Positions 44,569 to 54,931 of a stretch of 56,786 nucleotides of DNA are shown here, in pieces (the first letter of the stretch is position 1; every line of letters begins with the position of its first letter). Both the position numbers and the translations under genes were made by a program. Under the pieces are notes generated by a model that ran no database searches, was not told the origin of the DNA, and saw only the letters and a program-made list of their open reading frames with translations. This DNA is from a virus, in the IMG/VR virus record IMGVR_UViG_3300025096_003284, positions 1 to 56,786 of that record, one strand, 5' to 3'.

Positions 44569-45482
44569 TGGAATTCTTTAATAAAAAAGAAGACGTCCTT
44601 GACGTTCAGTTGACCGAATATGGTAAAAGCTTGCTGGCAAAAGGAAAGCTGAAGCCGGTCTATTATGCTTTCTTCGACGATGACATAATGTATGATGTTG
44701 CTGGTTCGGGAATGGTTGAATCGCAGAACTCCTCCGAGCCCCGTATTCAAGATAATACTCCGTCTTTGAAACTCATTCGTACGCGGACAAGCGCCGAAAC
44801 CCGGGTCAATGAGTTTCTTAATAACCTAGAGACCGCGGTCGGTAGCTCTAACTCAGACCCGGCCAGCAACACAGCAGTTTTTAAGCAACAACAATCTTTC
44901 AAAGAGAAGGGGAAGATTGCAGCTTACCCGCTCGGTCGCTCCTCACTTAATTCTAAATATAATCCCGCATGGAAGGTAGAAGTCCTCTCGGAACCTGATA
45001 TTACAAGTGCGGAGAGATATTTTAATGATAATGATTATATCGATAATACACCGCAAATCAATATTACGGTTGATTATGAAACCTTTTTCAAGCAGGGCCC
45101 AATGTCACTCGATTCTATAAGCGATTATTTAGGCCCGACTGAAGCGATCTTTCTTGCGATGAACGAAAATTATTTGATGCTAGAGATTATAGAGCAGAAC
45201 ACAGACTTTGAGAAAGAGAACTTTGAGATTGAAGTCTATCTTTCACAATCCGTAACCGGATACACACAGAAAGCATATCTTCAAAACAACCCGCTACAGT
45301 TCGTTCCGCCTACAACAGATAATATTGAATACTATATGAATATTTTAGTTGACAATGAAATACCACGAGAAGTTCTAACAGAACTAAATATATCAGATAG
45401 AGCAGTGGCCACAAACGCTTCGCGACTCAAGCTGAATCGTGATTTGTATAGTGATGCCGAAAACGAGGAGCCATGTGATTAA
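44568..45482 (+). CDS. Structural protein, paralogue A1 (shares N-terminus with 51018 product)
   Basis: A 304-residue protein of unknown fold. The N-terminus reads KEDVLDVQLTEYGKSLLAKG, then YYAFFDDDIMYD. The same pattern (D-x-x-L-D, L-T-x-x-G, L-A-x-G, AF-x-DD-x-I-x-Y) opens the protein starting at 51018, so the two are paralogous at least over the first 60 residues. It is acidic and likely part of the tail or baseplate. It is coupled to both neighbours by TAATG overlaps. Confidence 0.72.
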   Translation: MEFFNKKEDVLDVQLTEYGKSLLAKGKLKPVYYAFFDDDIMYDVAGSGMVESQNSSEPRIQDNTPSLKLIRTRTSAETRVNEFLNNLETAVGSSNSDPASNTAVFKQQQSFKEKGKIAAYPLGRSSLNSKYNPAWKVEVLSEPDITSAERYFNDNDYIDNTPQINITVDYETFFKQGPMSLDSISDYLGPTEAIFLAMNENYLMLEIIEQNTDFEKENFEIEVYLSQSVTGYTQKAYLQNNPLQFVPPTTDNIEYYMNILVDNEIPREVLTELNISDRAVATNASRLKLNRDLYSDAENEEPCD

Positions 45483-48247
45483 TGTCAATTGCAGCCGGAC
45501 CATACAAAAAATTAATACCGTTTATTAATACTGAAGAAGTTTTATTATACCCCTCTCGCGACGACGAGAGTCTGAGCGTGACCATTCGTTTATCAAATGA
45601 GGTTGGTCGACTATCAAAGAAAGTAATCCAATTTGGAAATTTTGCTTATCTGACACATGATCGATCCGAGGCAATGGAATTGTGCACCGATGCAGAGATG
45701 CTCATCCAGGCCATAGCTTCCCTTAAAGATACAAACGTTAGTATGCTTGGTCTTACGGCCAAAGATTTTAGAAAAAAAGCTCTCTCTACAGGGCCCGAAG
45801 GCTCCCGACAGCGCGTATACAGCTATCAGAACACTATGCAACTAAACGTAGACAACAAGAAAGAACTCTATTTGGTTATAGCATCTTTCCGTGATTATAA
45901 AAACAGGATAAGTATTGGGAACGTAACTCGCGAGACACTGCTGACCAAGGGAACCACGCCAGCCACCTCGACCATCTATCGCTTAGAAGAGTCGGTTGTG
46001 GGATATGGAAAAGAGGGTACCATCTGGCCCGGAGCCGTCCATCGTAGGGGTAAAGATATAATGGCCGGCAATGTTCATGTCCGCGCTAAACACCCCACTC
46101 TTCGGCCGCAAAAAGTCCCGAACATCAAAATAAAAGATATGAGGATCCTCAACCTCGCCTGGACGCGACTGCCTCAGTATAAGACTGTCGCGACAGCGGT
46201 TCCATTTATTTCTCCACTAGAGGTATCGCGAAATGCTGTGGGAATTATTAATGGTATGTTTTCTTTTGATTTGTTGAGATACATTGGGGTTAACTCTGCG
46301 CTGAGTGGTATTATGACCAATAATGCAAGCCTCATTAATTCTATAGAATTGAAGGATATTACAATTTGGAAGAAAAAGTCCGGACGAAACTTTAAAGGTA
46401 ATTCGCTCACCCCGGTTGCAAAAGTGTCTTGTGGAATAAGCGATATCTCCGGGTTTAAAAAGGTAGCATCGCTGAGCGACGGCTGTGAGGTTCTTGACAC
46501 TGATAACAATGGGAACGAAATTATAGATGTAGCATACGTTGATGACACGAGTAAGGGGGCTTCTGCCGGCTTTATGGAATATAGAATGGAAATATTAATG
46601 GCCGACCGCTCGGCCGATACGATTGCTGCTATGTCATCTCAGCTGAGATTTTATACATCTAAGATCCAGGATGGTTTTTCCATTCCACAACCCGGGCCCA
46701 AGTACTATAACTTACCCGAAATGATGATTAACCTATATCTGGATGCATTAGAATATTTATTTGGAGCGCAAACGTTTGAGCCCTATACTCGGTCCTATTG
46801 GTACAACAGCCTCATGGCCTTATCTTACAATCTTCAAAATGATATAAAACAGAAAGAGGTGGTACTTCGCCTAGTAAAAGGATTTGTGAAGAGCTTGAAT
46901 ACTTTAGTACAAAAGACTGGCGTGTCAAGTCCAGGCCCAGTCAATCATAGATCTGCGATAGGAATGTCAAAAAAGGAAACACTTTTAGCTTTCCGCCACA
47001 CTTTTGATAATAAACTAGAGATTCAAGGAGATGCAAATTTTGGGCTTGGTTATGTTGACGATGTTATAGAGGATCTTGACACAGTAGCACCCCGTATATC
47101 CTTTGATAAATATGACTCAAGGGCCACAGAGGAGACAACTAAATATAACATTGCGGATCCGCAAGCACGAAATGTTAATAAATATGGTTTTTTGTCTCCT
47201 GCTTTTATGGGCCTAGGCCCCAAGAAGACAATTGAAACGGGAGCTTTACAGATGAGTATGGATGGTTTCTTGCCGCTCGCACGCAGCAGGATGTCGCAGA
47301 CCCCGGTCCAGGACAACAAGCCTAAAAACGATGATGCCCTTAACAAACTAGAAATTCTTCAATCTCAAGGAGTATCTATAGTCCCTCTCAAAGTATCTCT
47401 GAAAAAAGAAGTCATCGCACCACAAATTGTTAACGCGCCGGCGGTTCCCGCCGGCAATCTACTCGGCAGATCTTCTAAATTTTATATTGATAATCTTAAA
47501 GCGAATTCGGTTTCGGGGAGTCAGCGATCGATTATTCGTCGGACTGCTCGAAAGGGCTTAACAAAGTCGCCATTGATTGCTAAAATGGTTAATAAGTCGA
47601 TAACGAACTTTAAGCCACAGAAAGAAGTAAAAAATGCTGGACTTTTGTCCGGCTCAATCGCCTTGACTAAAACACAGGAAGACCCGAAAATAGTTGATGA
47701 GTCAGATTCGATGACAGCCGTGACAAATTATGGCTCCCTAGTACAAGTCCAATACTTGGCTCCCTATAAAGAGAGCGAAGGAGTTAAAAAACAGAACTGG
47801 AAATTACTAGATAAGAATACCTTTGACAACGCTAAGCGTGATAACAAGGCTCTGACATGCCGCACTGTAAAAGTCAGCAACACAGTAGATGGAGGCTCGT
47901 CAGTCGAGATGAATCCTTTATCCTCGTTGTTTACCTTGGGCGAGACTAATATTAAAAACGTGCGCGCCATACCAAACCCTCAAATACCTCGGCGCCCCAT
48001 CCCGAGAGAAACCATGGCATTTCTTATTAAAGAACTGGGGGAAGAGATGTTATATTCTAAGAACGTTTCGTTGCCGGCCCCGCCGCGTCGCCGCAAGCGG
48101 CCAAAGAATAGGAAAGGCGCCGATCCCGATATGGTAGAGGATATTGAAATGAAAAACAAATATGATGAGTCCTCCACTAAGATGAGCAAAAAAGAAAAAT
48201 CTCGTTCCCATCGCCGCAACCGTTCGAAAGGAAACTTAGGATACTAG
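45482..48247 (+). CDS. Large structural protein with basic C-terminus
   Basis: A 921-residue protein, not recognised. The N-terminal half seems beta-rich, and the centre includes a helical PEMMINLYLDALEYLFGAQ segment. The last ~60 residues are strongly basic and disordered (PPRRRKRPKNRKG, then KKEKSRSHRRNRSKGN), echoing the Arg-rich tail of the giant protein two genes upstream. Its position between structural genes and its TAATG-coupled start support a virion role. Confidence 0.68.
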   Translation: MSIAAGPYKKLIPFINTEEVLLYPSRDDESLSVTIRLSNEVGRLSKKVIQFGNFAYLTHDRSEAMELCTDAEMLIQAIASLKDTNVSMLGLTAKDFRKKALSTGPEGSRQRVYSYQNTMQLNVDNKKELYLVIASFRDYKNRISIGNVTRETLLTKGTTPATSTIYRLEESVVGYGKEGTIWPGAVHRRGKDIMAGNVHVRAKHPTLRPQKVPNIKIKDMRILNLAWTRLPQYKTVATAVPFISPLEVSRNAVGIINGMFSFDLLRYIGVNSALSGIMTNNASLINSIELKDITIWKKKSGRNFKGNSLTPVAKVSCGISDISGFKKVASLSDGCEVLDTDNNGNEIIDVAYVDDTSKGASAGFMEYRMEILMADRSADTIAAMSSQLRFYTSKIQDGFSIPQPGPKYYNLPEMMINLYLDALEYLFGAQTFEPYTRSYWYNSLMALSYNLQNDIKQKEVVLRLVKGFVKSLNTLVQKTGVSSPGPVNHRSAIGMSKKETLLAFRHTFDNKLEIQGDANFGLGYVDDVIEDLDTVAPRISFDKYDSRATEETTKYNIADPQARNVNKYGFLSPAFMGLGPKKTIETGALQMSMDGFLPLARSRMSQTPVQDNKPKNDDALNKLEILQSQGVSIVPLKVSLKKEVIAPQIVNAPAVPAGNLLGRSSKFYIDNLKANSVSGSQRSIIRRTARKGLTKSPLIAKMVNKSITNFKPQKEVKNAGLLSGSIALTKTQEDPKIVDESDSMTAVTNYGSLVQVQYLAPYKESEGVKKQNWKLLDKNTFDNAKRDNKALTCRTVKVSNTVDGGSSVEMNPLSSLFTLGETNIKNVRAIPNPQIPRRPIPRETMAFLIKELGEEMLYSKNVSLPAPPRRRKRPKNRKGADPDMVEDIEMKNKYDESSTKMSKKEKSRSHRRNRSKGNLGY

Positions 48248-48251
48248 TATA

Positions 48252-50978
48252 ATGCCGACGAGTAACCGAGCTTTCCGAGATGTTTTTTACTTAACAGAAA
48301 CTTCTCAACTAGGTGATAAAGAACGTATTAAAAATACTTCTAATTTTCATCCCATGGTGCGCAGCGAGTGGGGCACACAAGATAAAATTCGAGGAGTTTT
48401 GGGCGCATATAGGGTAACATATTATGGATCGAAGGGTGTTCAAATCTATAATTACGCCGGCGCCCTGGCTGCACTACGCGAAGGCCGGCAAGTAGGGGCA
48501 TCCGATCGTGGAAAAGGCGGCCTCGGAAAACTCCGCAAGCAGCTCAAGGGCCCCAACGACGGTACAAACATAGTTTTTGATTATGGTGTTGTGGAAGGAG
48601 GGGTACCCGTGGGAGCTATGAAACATTCTGCACCACAAGAATATCTCGTATTAAGACATGGCCCGCAGGAGTCCTCTGCGTGGAATGGATATGGCACAAG
48701 GACTTCGCCAGCTTCAACAAACTTTCTTACAAATACTTCCAATATGACCTCGTTTCTTTCGGGAACTTATAATATTGGCAATACGCCCTACGGAGGACTC
48801 TTGAATGAGATACTGGAAGTACCGCTTACAGACCACAGTCATGTTTTACTTGCGGTCCCTAAGAATATAGCCGTACGAGCTGAGGCCGGCTATAATTTAC
48901 ACGTAGACCCGGTTTATAATTATTATACTTCGACCACCCCTCCTTATGAAGTTGTTATTGGACTCCCGGCCACCGGCCGCTCTGCAGCAACGTCGGCTAA
49001 GATTAAAGAATATCACTTGCCAAATGTTTATTATTTACAGAGCGAGCTTAATAATACTAGTAGTGTCCTGTTGGCTCAATATCACCTTCCATCTCTTACT
49101 CTAAATCAGAATATTGCGTGGTTCAATGTAGGGAGCCAGCAAAATGTTACAGAGGCAAATGTTGATAGATACTATGATTTATACGCAGAAGGAATCTCAG
49201 CGTTATTAAGTGATCAGTCGGAGTATGAATCCGTTGATCCGGTACTAAGCTATAATAATAAAAACTTTGTAGTATTACACTCGGACTTAGATGCAATTAA
49301 AGAGGATAGGATAAATACGACCACCATTCCATTCTACAATAAATTAACTCTAGGTTATGATGCTGATGCCCGCACTGGCTATGCTGTCAATGTTAATATT
49401 TTACGAAATCTTTACAATAATCCTGAAACAAGGGATTTTATTAACATTCTTCAAATGCAAACTGTACTTCGTTTGACAACAGAAAAAAATCTTAGTAACA
49501 CCCTTCCAATGATGATGACACACAGGAGCGTACTTTCTAACGAAGACGCGTCCGATTATGCTAATCAAACAGGCGTCAATAATGTAGAAGTTTTATATGA
49601 TCTGGAAGATTTATTCGAGAATTATCTGACAACCAATCGCGAGATTGAAATTGCATCGATGATTAACAACTTTGCTTCATTTGACCCAGATGTTCAATAT
49701 ATTGGAACAGATTTAGAACAACTACCGTTTAGGCTGATTAGAGATTATCTGCTTACAGATGACCAGCTCGATGCAGACCCAATGCATGTAGAAAACGCTT
49801 ATGTAGAAATGTATGAGGATAAAAATTCTTTATCAAGTGTCGATCGAGTAACAAGGTCTTACGAGGAGATGTTACGCGGCCACTACTCGCACACAGAAAC
49901 ATTGATGTATGTGGTAAATAAAAAGAGAAGTCCTACGGGGCCGCCAGTACAGACTTTTTATATATCGGCAGAATTTGCAAACGATGCTCCCTCCGTATAT
50001 TTTGACACTCAAGTAAAATATGAAACAAATTATTATTATGATATATCAAGAGTGGTTTTGGTTTTTGGTAATGATTATGAATATGTTGGAGATCCTCAAG
50101 TTCATAAGACCGCAAAAGCAGTCATAAGTAAGATTAAAATCGATAATAGGCCAAGTGTTAAAGCGCTTCTGGTTCCATATATTGGTAGTCAAGGGAACTT
50201 AGCAGCAAAGATAATGGACAAACCCCCTGTCCCTCCAGAAATAACATTCTATCCTTTTAAGGGAATTAATAATAAATTAAAAATTCTTCTTAACTCTAGC
50301 ACCGGGAAATTAGATACGGCCCCCGTTTCCATTGAAGAGTCCGACGAAGAATACTTCTTAGGGGAGTACCAGTCCCAAACAGGCGACTGGGATATGACAT
50401 ATGGGGAGATGGTTGCCTCGGGCGCCAAGATTTCTTTTAGGTCTGATGATCCCGTCGACGCGTATGAAATATTCAGGCTTCAAACAAAACCAGAGTCGTA
50501 CCAGTCTTTCGCGGGAAATTCTGTTTTTCTTAATCCATCACGGGGAGTGCCCGGGTCTATTTTAGATTCGGTAGTTCCCAACACTAAATACTATTATTGT
50601 GCGCGCGCAATTGATGTCCACGGCAATCGTTCTAACCCAACTCATATTTATGAGCTGGAAATAGTTGATAATAATGGGCAGATATTTTTAAAGCAAGATG
50701 TACTTAGGTATGAAGCTTTAAAGCCTGACTTTACGAAACCAGCCCGGAGATTCGTATATATTGAGCCAGCCTTTAGGCAAATAATTTTCCCTGACGGCAC
50801 CGACACAGGTCCACCGGCAGTTGACACACCACCGCTATCTAGCATTCTGGGCGACACAGATATCGATAAGGTGTGGGGAAAGTCATTCAAGGTGAGAATA
50901 AAAAGCAAGCAGACAGGCAGAAAAGTCGATTTAAATCTTACATTTAAAAACACAGGCATTGTAAATGCGAGCGAATAA
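48252..50978 (+). CDS. Large structural protein with C-terminal FN3-like domain
   Basis: A 908-residue protein, not recognised over most of its length. Residues ~730-815 (VDAYEIFRLQTKP, then TKYYYCARAIDVHGNRSNPT) match a fibronectin type III-like domain; these are common in phage tail proteins and may bind carbohydrate or act as spacers. The N-terminus begins NRAFRDVFYLTETS and is otherwise without motifs. It begins five bases after the preceding gene. Confidence 0.7.
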   Translation: MPTSNRAFRDVFYLTETSQLGDKERIKNTSNFHPMVRSEWGTQDKIRGVLGAYRVTYYGSKGVQIYNYAGALAALREGRQVGASDRGKGGLGKLRKQLKGPNDGTNIVFDYGVVEGGVPVGAMKHSAPQEYLVLRHGPQESSAWNGYGTRTSPASTNFLTNTSNMTSFLSGTYNIGNTPYGGLLNEILEVPLTDHSHVLLAVPKNIAVRAEAGYNLHVDPVYNYYTSTTPPYEVVIGLPATGRSAATSAKIKEYHLPNVYYLQSELNNTSSVLLAQYHLPSLTLNQNIAWFNVGSQQNVTEANVDRYYDLYAEGISALLSDQSEYESVDPVLSYNNKNFVVLHSDLDAIKEDRINTTTIPFYNKLTLGYDADARTGYAVNVNILRNLYNNPETRDFINILQMQTVLRLTTEKNLSNTLPMMMTHRSVLSNEDASDYANQTGVNNVEVLYDLEDLFENYLTTNREIEIASMINNFASFDPDVQYIGTDLEQLPFRLIRDYLLTDDQLDADPMHVENAYVEMYEDKNSLSSVDRVTRSYEEMLRGHYSHTETLMYVVNKKRSPTGPPVQTFYISAEFANDAPSVYFDTQVKYETNYYYDISRVVLVFGNDYEYVGDPQVHKTAKAVISKIKIDNRPSVKALLVPYIGSQGNLAAKIMDKPPVPPEITFYPFKGINNKLKILLNSSTGKLDTAPVSIEESDEEYFLGEYQSQTGDWDMTYGEMVASGAKISFRSDDPVDAYEIFRLQTKPESYQSFAGNSVFLNPSRGVPGSILDSVVPNTKYYYCARAIDVHGNRSNPTHIYELEIVDNNGQIFLKQDVLRYEALKPDFTKPARRFVYIEPAFRQIIFPDGTDTGPPAVDTPPLSSILGDTDIDKVWGKSFKVRIKSKQTGRKVDLNLTFKNTGIVNASE

Positions 50979-51017
50979 AAGTTTTGAACACTATTTATAG
51001 GAGAAGAGGGTAACAAC

Positions 51018-51962
51018 ATGGGTTTCTTAGATAATTCAGGCGACATTATTTTGGACGCTGTTTTGACTGATCTCGGCCGCAAAAGGCTGGCTGAAGGAAA
51101 TGGAAGGTTCCGCATCGATAAGTTTGCTTTTGGCGACGATGAGATCGATTATGGACTGTACGACAAAAATAACACAAGCGGCTCTGCTTATTACGATTTA
51201 AGTATTCTGCAGACGCCAGTAATGGAAGCATTTACTAATAATATGTCGAGCATGAAGTCTCGGCTTATTTCGTATACGAGTAATGATTTGTTATTTTTAC
51301 CCATCGTTGCCCTCAAGAATTCGGGCGACTCTGCAATCTATGGCGGCACCCCGCCGATCAACTCTCATTTAATACTCGTCGACGAGCAGACGGTTAATGC
51401 GCTAACAAACAACTCTAATGCTCTAGACGCTGGCATTCTCAATGGATATCAGCCAACAAAGGGTATTAATGTTGTAGCAACAGACCAGGGCCTCAATACC
51501 AGCGAGCTGTCTCCTGACGAGGTTATAGATCCAACACTTTTGGAAACACAATATTTTATACAGATTGATAATAGGCTTGGTTCCATTCGCCCGTCACTTG
51601 GCGAGTCTGACTCAGAAGCGTTCACCCCCACTTCCATTGACGACGACAACATCGCCACATATATTTTCACGGCCGATGATGAATCGGGAGTGGTTACTGA
51701 GATTGCTCCTTCGGCTGCTTCTGCAATCATTGGACCACGCGGAACCCGGGTATCGTTTAAGCTTGCCTCGTCGCTCGATCTCAAAACCAACACTTTCCTC
51801 TTCAACCAGATAGGGAGCGTAGGCACAGTAGCAATTGCTAGCGGGACAAAAACACTCGCAGCCGCAAACCATAAATTTATTGATTCCACGGTTCGGGTCA
51901 CAGGAGTTTCTACTGGATACTCTTTGGACGTCCCGATTCGGTTTATCAAGGATATAAGTTAA
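51018..51962 (+). CDS. Structural protein, paralogue A2
   Basis: A 314-residue protein whose first ~60 residues (GDIILDAVLTDLGRKRLAEG, FAFGDDEIDYGLYD) parallel the 44568 product. The remainder is beta-rich with many Ser, Asp and Thr. A Shine-Dalgarno (GGAGAAGAGGG) lies upstream of ATG 51018. The two paralogues may occupy related but different positions in the baseplate or tail. Confidence 0.7.
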   Translation: MGFLDNSGDIILDAVLTDLGRKRLAEGNGRFRIDKFAFGDDEIDYGLYDKNNTSGSAYYDLSILQTPVMEAFTNNMSSMKSRLISYTSNDLLFLPIVALKNSGDSAIYGGTPPINSHLILVDEQTVNALTNNSNALDAGILNGYQPTKGINVVATDQGLNTSELSPDEVIDPTLLETQYFIQIDNRLGSIRPSLGESDSEAFTPTSIDDDNIATYIFTADDESGVVTEIAPSAASAIIGPRGTRVSFKLASSLDLKTNTFLFNQIGSVGTVAIASGTKTLAAANHKFIDSTVRVTGVSTGYSLDVPIRFIKDIS

Positions 51963-51977
51963 CAGAAGGATATTATA

Positions 51978-53132
51978 ATGGCCACATCATTTAAAACATT
52001 TGACCCCGGCAAGGACTCGGTAGTAACAAGAAACCTGCTTCACGAAGCAATCCCGGTCACGGGTACGATTATCTCAGGAACGTATGGTTCGCCCTCACCT
52101 TCCACAAATGTTAAAAACTACAGTCACGGGATGTTCCAGTCGGTCTATGACTACCCTTATCTAAGCTCATCGGCTAATCACATTTTTGATATCACCATGG
52201 GTTTTTCTGCCACATCTCATCTTTCTGGTACTACGGACGGCGGCGCCGCACCCGTACAACGTGCTAAGAAGATCAACATCTATAATGAAATGGCTCAGGT
52301 TCTCGCAGGGTTTGACGAGAACAGCGCCGTCCGCCTCTTCGACGAAGACGGAGATCTTACCGGCGGCACCAAGATTGATGAAGCTTATTTCATTAACTTT
52401 ACTCGGCTTCTTGCTAAAGATGAGATCAAGAAGGGTAGTTTCTCGCTGACTTTGGGTGTTAACAACGGGCGCGCGTATACGGGCTACGAAGATGTTTTCA
52501 CACAGACCATCACAATCACAGACAAGAGCGGATCCACGGGATATAAAGTAAATTCCCCAGCCGGCGAATACGGCATTCTGTTCGCCACAGGTTCGAAAAC
52601 AGGTGAGCAAGATGTGGTGGATGAAACGGGATTAGTTACTGTCGATCGCGGCTATGCCAAGGTAGGATTGATTTACTATCAAGCAGGAATTGCTGTGATA
52701 TCATCGTCTGTGTTTGGAAGCTTGCTTTCTTCCTCGGTAAGCATGAGCGCCGTTGATGCCACGGTACCCAACAAGCCTTATCTCAGCGCCAGTGTTAATG
52801 GCAACTTCATTAGTTCCTCGATCTCGGGTAATTGTAATAACTTACGCCACCGCATCCAGAACATTTCTTTCAACAACACCACAGAGTTAAACTCCACTGT
52901 TTACTTCTGCCGTGCTGACAACACTGACTTCAACTATTCTTCTAACCCAACCTATCTTAGCTCTAGCAAGATGGTGGTGAAGAATAACTCTCAGGACGTT
53001 CCTATCTCGTATGTAACTTCGGTAGGAATGTACTCAGCAGACAACGAATTACTGGCTGTTGCGAAGCTTTCAGAGCCGCTTAAGAAAGACCCAACAACGG
53101 AGTTCACAGTTAGAGTTCGTTTAGACTACTAA
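51978..53132 (+). CDS. Structural protein, paralogue B1 (Ser-rich, fibre-like)
   Basis: A 384-residue beta-rich protein with serine clusters (SSSVFGSLLSSSVS). Its C-terminus, YVTSVGMYSADNELLAVAKL then PLKK and FTVRVRLDY, aligns with that of the following gene (YISKIGIFDDDRNLIGIAKV, PVKK, FTFKIKLD). It is likely a tail-fibre or baseplate subunit. GAAGGA lies about ten bases before the ATG. Confidence 0.7.
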   Translation: MATSFKTFDPGKDSVVTRNLLHEAIPVTGTIISGTYGSPSPSTNVKNYSHGMFQSVYDYPYLSSSANHIFDITMGFSATSHLSGTTDGGAAPVQRAKKINIYNEMAQVLAGFDENSAVRLFDEDGDLTGGTKIDEAYFINFTRLLAKDEIKKGSFSLTLGVNNGRAYTGYEDVFTQTITITDKSGSTGYKVNSPAGEYGILFATGSKTGEQDVVDETGLVTVDRGYAKVGLIYYQAGIAVISSSVFGSLLSSSVSMSAVDATVPNKPYLSASVNGNFISSSISGNCNNLRHRIQNISFNNTTELNSTVYFCRADNTDFNYSSNPTYLSSSKMVVKNNSQDVPISYVTSVGMYSADNELLAVAKLSEPLKKDPTTEFTVRVRLDY

Positions 53133-53152
53133 AGTGATGCAATGGTTATGTT

Positions 53153-54388
53153 ATGGCTTATTACAAGTTTAACAGGAATGACGTATACCACAATACGTTA
53201 AAGACCTATCCGAGCACCAAGTTTGTAATTTATAATGGATCGGCATTTTACAATAATGCTCCCAATGTAGCCGGCGAGTTCGCGGACCCTATCCGCCTTA
53301 CAGATGCTGGTCATGTTTCTTTATATGAACTAAATGTCGACCGCGTCAGCGCTTCCACCAATAGATGGATCGGTCCGCGGAGTGTCTCAGAGGACCAGGA
53401 AGTTATCGACAATGGCTTGATTTATTCTTTTGTTGTAAAGAATGGATCGCGAATCGATTTTAGAACCTCGACCGAGGCCTCCTTTAATAACTCTAGTTAT
53501 GGCGATATCATTACTAGTTCTTATCCCTATGTCTCCAGCATTGCTAAAGAATTTTATGAAACATCTACAGCCCGCAGCGGGTCTTCTTATGTTTCTCATC
53601 TGTTGGCGCTAAAGAACACAATTAATCACTATCGGTACATTAGTCCGGAGTTCCAATATTCTTCCTCACTCAGAAATCTAAATTCTGTTGAGGTTGGCTT
53701 GGTGAATATCCCTACAATTTTTTATGGTTCTCAAATTAAAAAAGGTACCATTAACCTACGTTATTATTTTACGGGCACGCTGATTGGCCAAGCTCGCGAT
53801 GAAAACCAAAATGGGGTTTTATATTCTACATATGGCACCGACTCTGGAAGCGTTGTGGGTATAGCTCTCTATAATGAAGGATTCTTAATTTTAACTGGTA
53901 CGACGGCCCTGTCTCCTGCTGGCACAGATGCTTATACAAGTTCTCTTACTCCATATGTGGGGTTTGGAGATTCGCCAAGATGGACTTACTTTGGGCAGTC
54001 TATTTCGGGCACCATCACCGCGCCCAGCTCATCTTTCATCATGGAGATGAGTGGCACTTCCTATAACAACACTCTTACTCTCTTTGCGACAGCGCCGAAA
54101 GGACAGCTCAATCAATCAAACAATCCTACGTTTACCAAGTACTCTACGGCCAACTTTGCCCAAACAGGCTCGAAGGCGTACTTTGAAAATGACCAGCGTT
54201 TGATTAAAAATGTGGTTAGCTCAGCCTATGCTGACCCTACTGGGTCATTTGAAAAGACAACATATATTTCTAAGATTGGCATTTTCGATGACGATCGTAA
54301 TCTAATTGGAATAGCAAAAGTCGCGATGCCAGTCAAAAAGACTGCAGCGCGAGACTTTACATTTAAGATCAAGTTAGATATTTGTTAA
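53153..54388 (+). CDS. Structural protein, paralogue B2
   Basis: A 411-residue beta-rich protein homologous to the preceding product over at least the last third, including the NNT-x-L-x-x-T, N-x-SNNPT and C-terminal KIGIF/AKV/KK segments. It ends the structural block. The gap to the resolvase gene is only nine bases. Function beyond a virion role is not evident. Confidence 0.7.
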   Translation: MAYYKFNRNDVYHNTLKTYPSTKFVIYNGSAFYNNAPNVAGEFADPIRLTDAGHVSLYELNVDRVSASTNRWIGPRSVSEDQEVIDNGLIYSFVVKNGSRIDFRTSTEASFNNSSYGDIITSSYPYVSSIAKEFYETSTARSGSSYVSHLLALKNTINHYRYISPEFQYSSSLRNLNSVEVGLVNIPTIFYGSQIKKGTINLRYYFTGTLIGQARDENQNGVLYSTYGTDSGSVVGIALYNEGFLILTGTTALSPAGTDAYTSSLTPYVGFGDSPRWTYFGQSISGTITAPSSSFIMEMSGTSYNNTLTLFATAPKGQLNQSNNPTFTKYSTANFAQTGSKAYFENDQRLIKNVVSSAYADPTGSFEKTTYISKIGIFDDDRNLIGIAKVAMPVKKTAARDFTFKIKLDIC

Positions 54389-54397
54389 AATGAGTCT

Positions 54398-54931
54398 ATG
54401 ATCTTAGGCTTAGACATCTCAACCAGCATAACTGGTTATACAGTACTGGATTACGAAGGCAACATTCTTGCTTGCGACCACATTGACTTGCGAAAAGAAA
54501 AGAACTTCTTTAAGAAAATACAAATTGTGAGAAAGTGCCTGGAGGACTTAGAGGGCGAATATCCTATAGAGCAGGTGTATGTCGAACAGTCACTCCAGTC
54601 TTTCCGCTCCGGGTTCTCATCAGCACAAACCTTATCACTTTTATCAAAAATAAACGGCATTGTTTCGTGGTTATGTTATAATATGTTTTACGGCGAACCC
54701 AAGTATCTTGCTGCTACATCCGCTCGCAAGTTGTGCGGTATTAAGATTCCCAAGGGACAGAAAGCAAAAAAGGTTTCTTTGCAGTTTGTCATTGACAACG
54801 TGCCTGGTTTTGATGTAGAATACACTAGACATGGAAATCCTAAGGCTGGTTATGCTGACCGGTCCGATAGCTATGTGATCGCAAAGGCAGGCTGGATCCG
54901 TGAAAGAGAAGAAGCTAAAGATACTGACTAA
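54398..54931 (+). CDS. RuvC-like Holliday-junction resolvase
   Basis: A 177-residue RNase-H-fold nuclease. Acidic catalytic residues are Asp6 (GLDIS), Glu63 (YVEQSL) and Asp154 with Asp157 near the C-terminus (YADRSDSYVIAKAG), in the RuvC order. RuvC itself is 173 residues. T4 uses an unrelated endonuclease VII for this step, so this phage has substituted a RuvC type. It would resolve branched DNA before packaging. Its end overlaps the primase frame. Confidence 0.9.
   Translation: MILGLDISTSITGYTVLDYEGNILACDHIDLRKEKNFFKKIQIVRKCLEDLEGEYPIEQVYVEQSLQSFRSGFSSAQTLSLLSKINGIVSWLCYNMFYGEPKYLAATSARKLCGIKIPKGQKAKKVSLQFVIDNVPGFDVEYTRHGNPKAGYADRSDSYVIAKAGWIREREEAKDTD

Noticed and set aside
44196-44750. 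Minus-strand open frame of 184 residues
   Set aside because: It lies opposite the Arg-rich tail, whose codons give few stops on the other strand. The product is low-complexity Arg/Gly/Val and has no ribosome-binding site or family resemblance.
50992-50999. TATTTATA, which reads as the T4 late-promoter element TATAAATA on the minus strand
   Set aside because: No minus-strand gene is supported anywhere in the window, and one 8-base match in AT-rich intergenic DNA is weak evidence.
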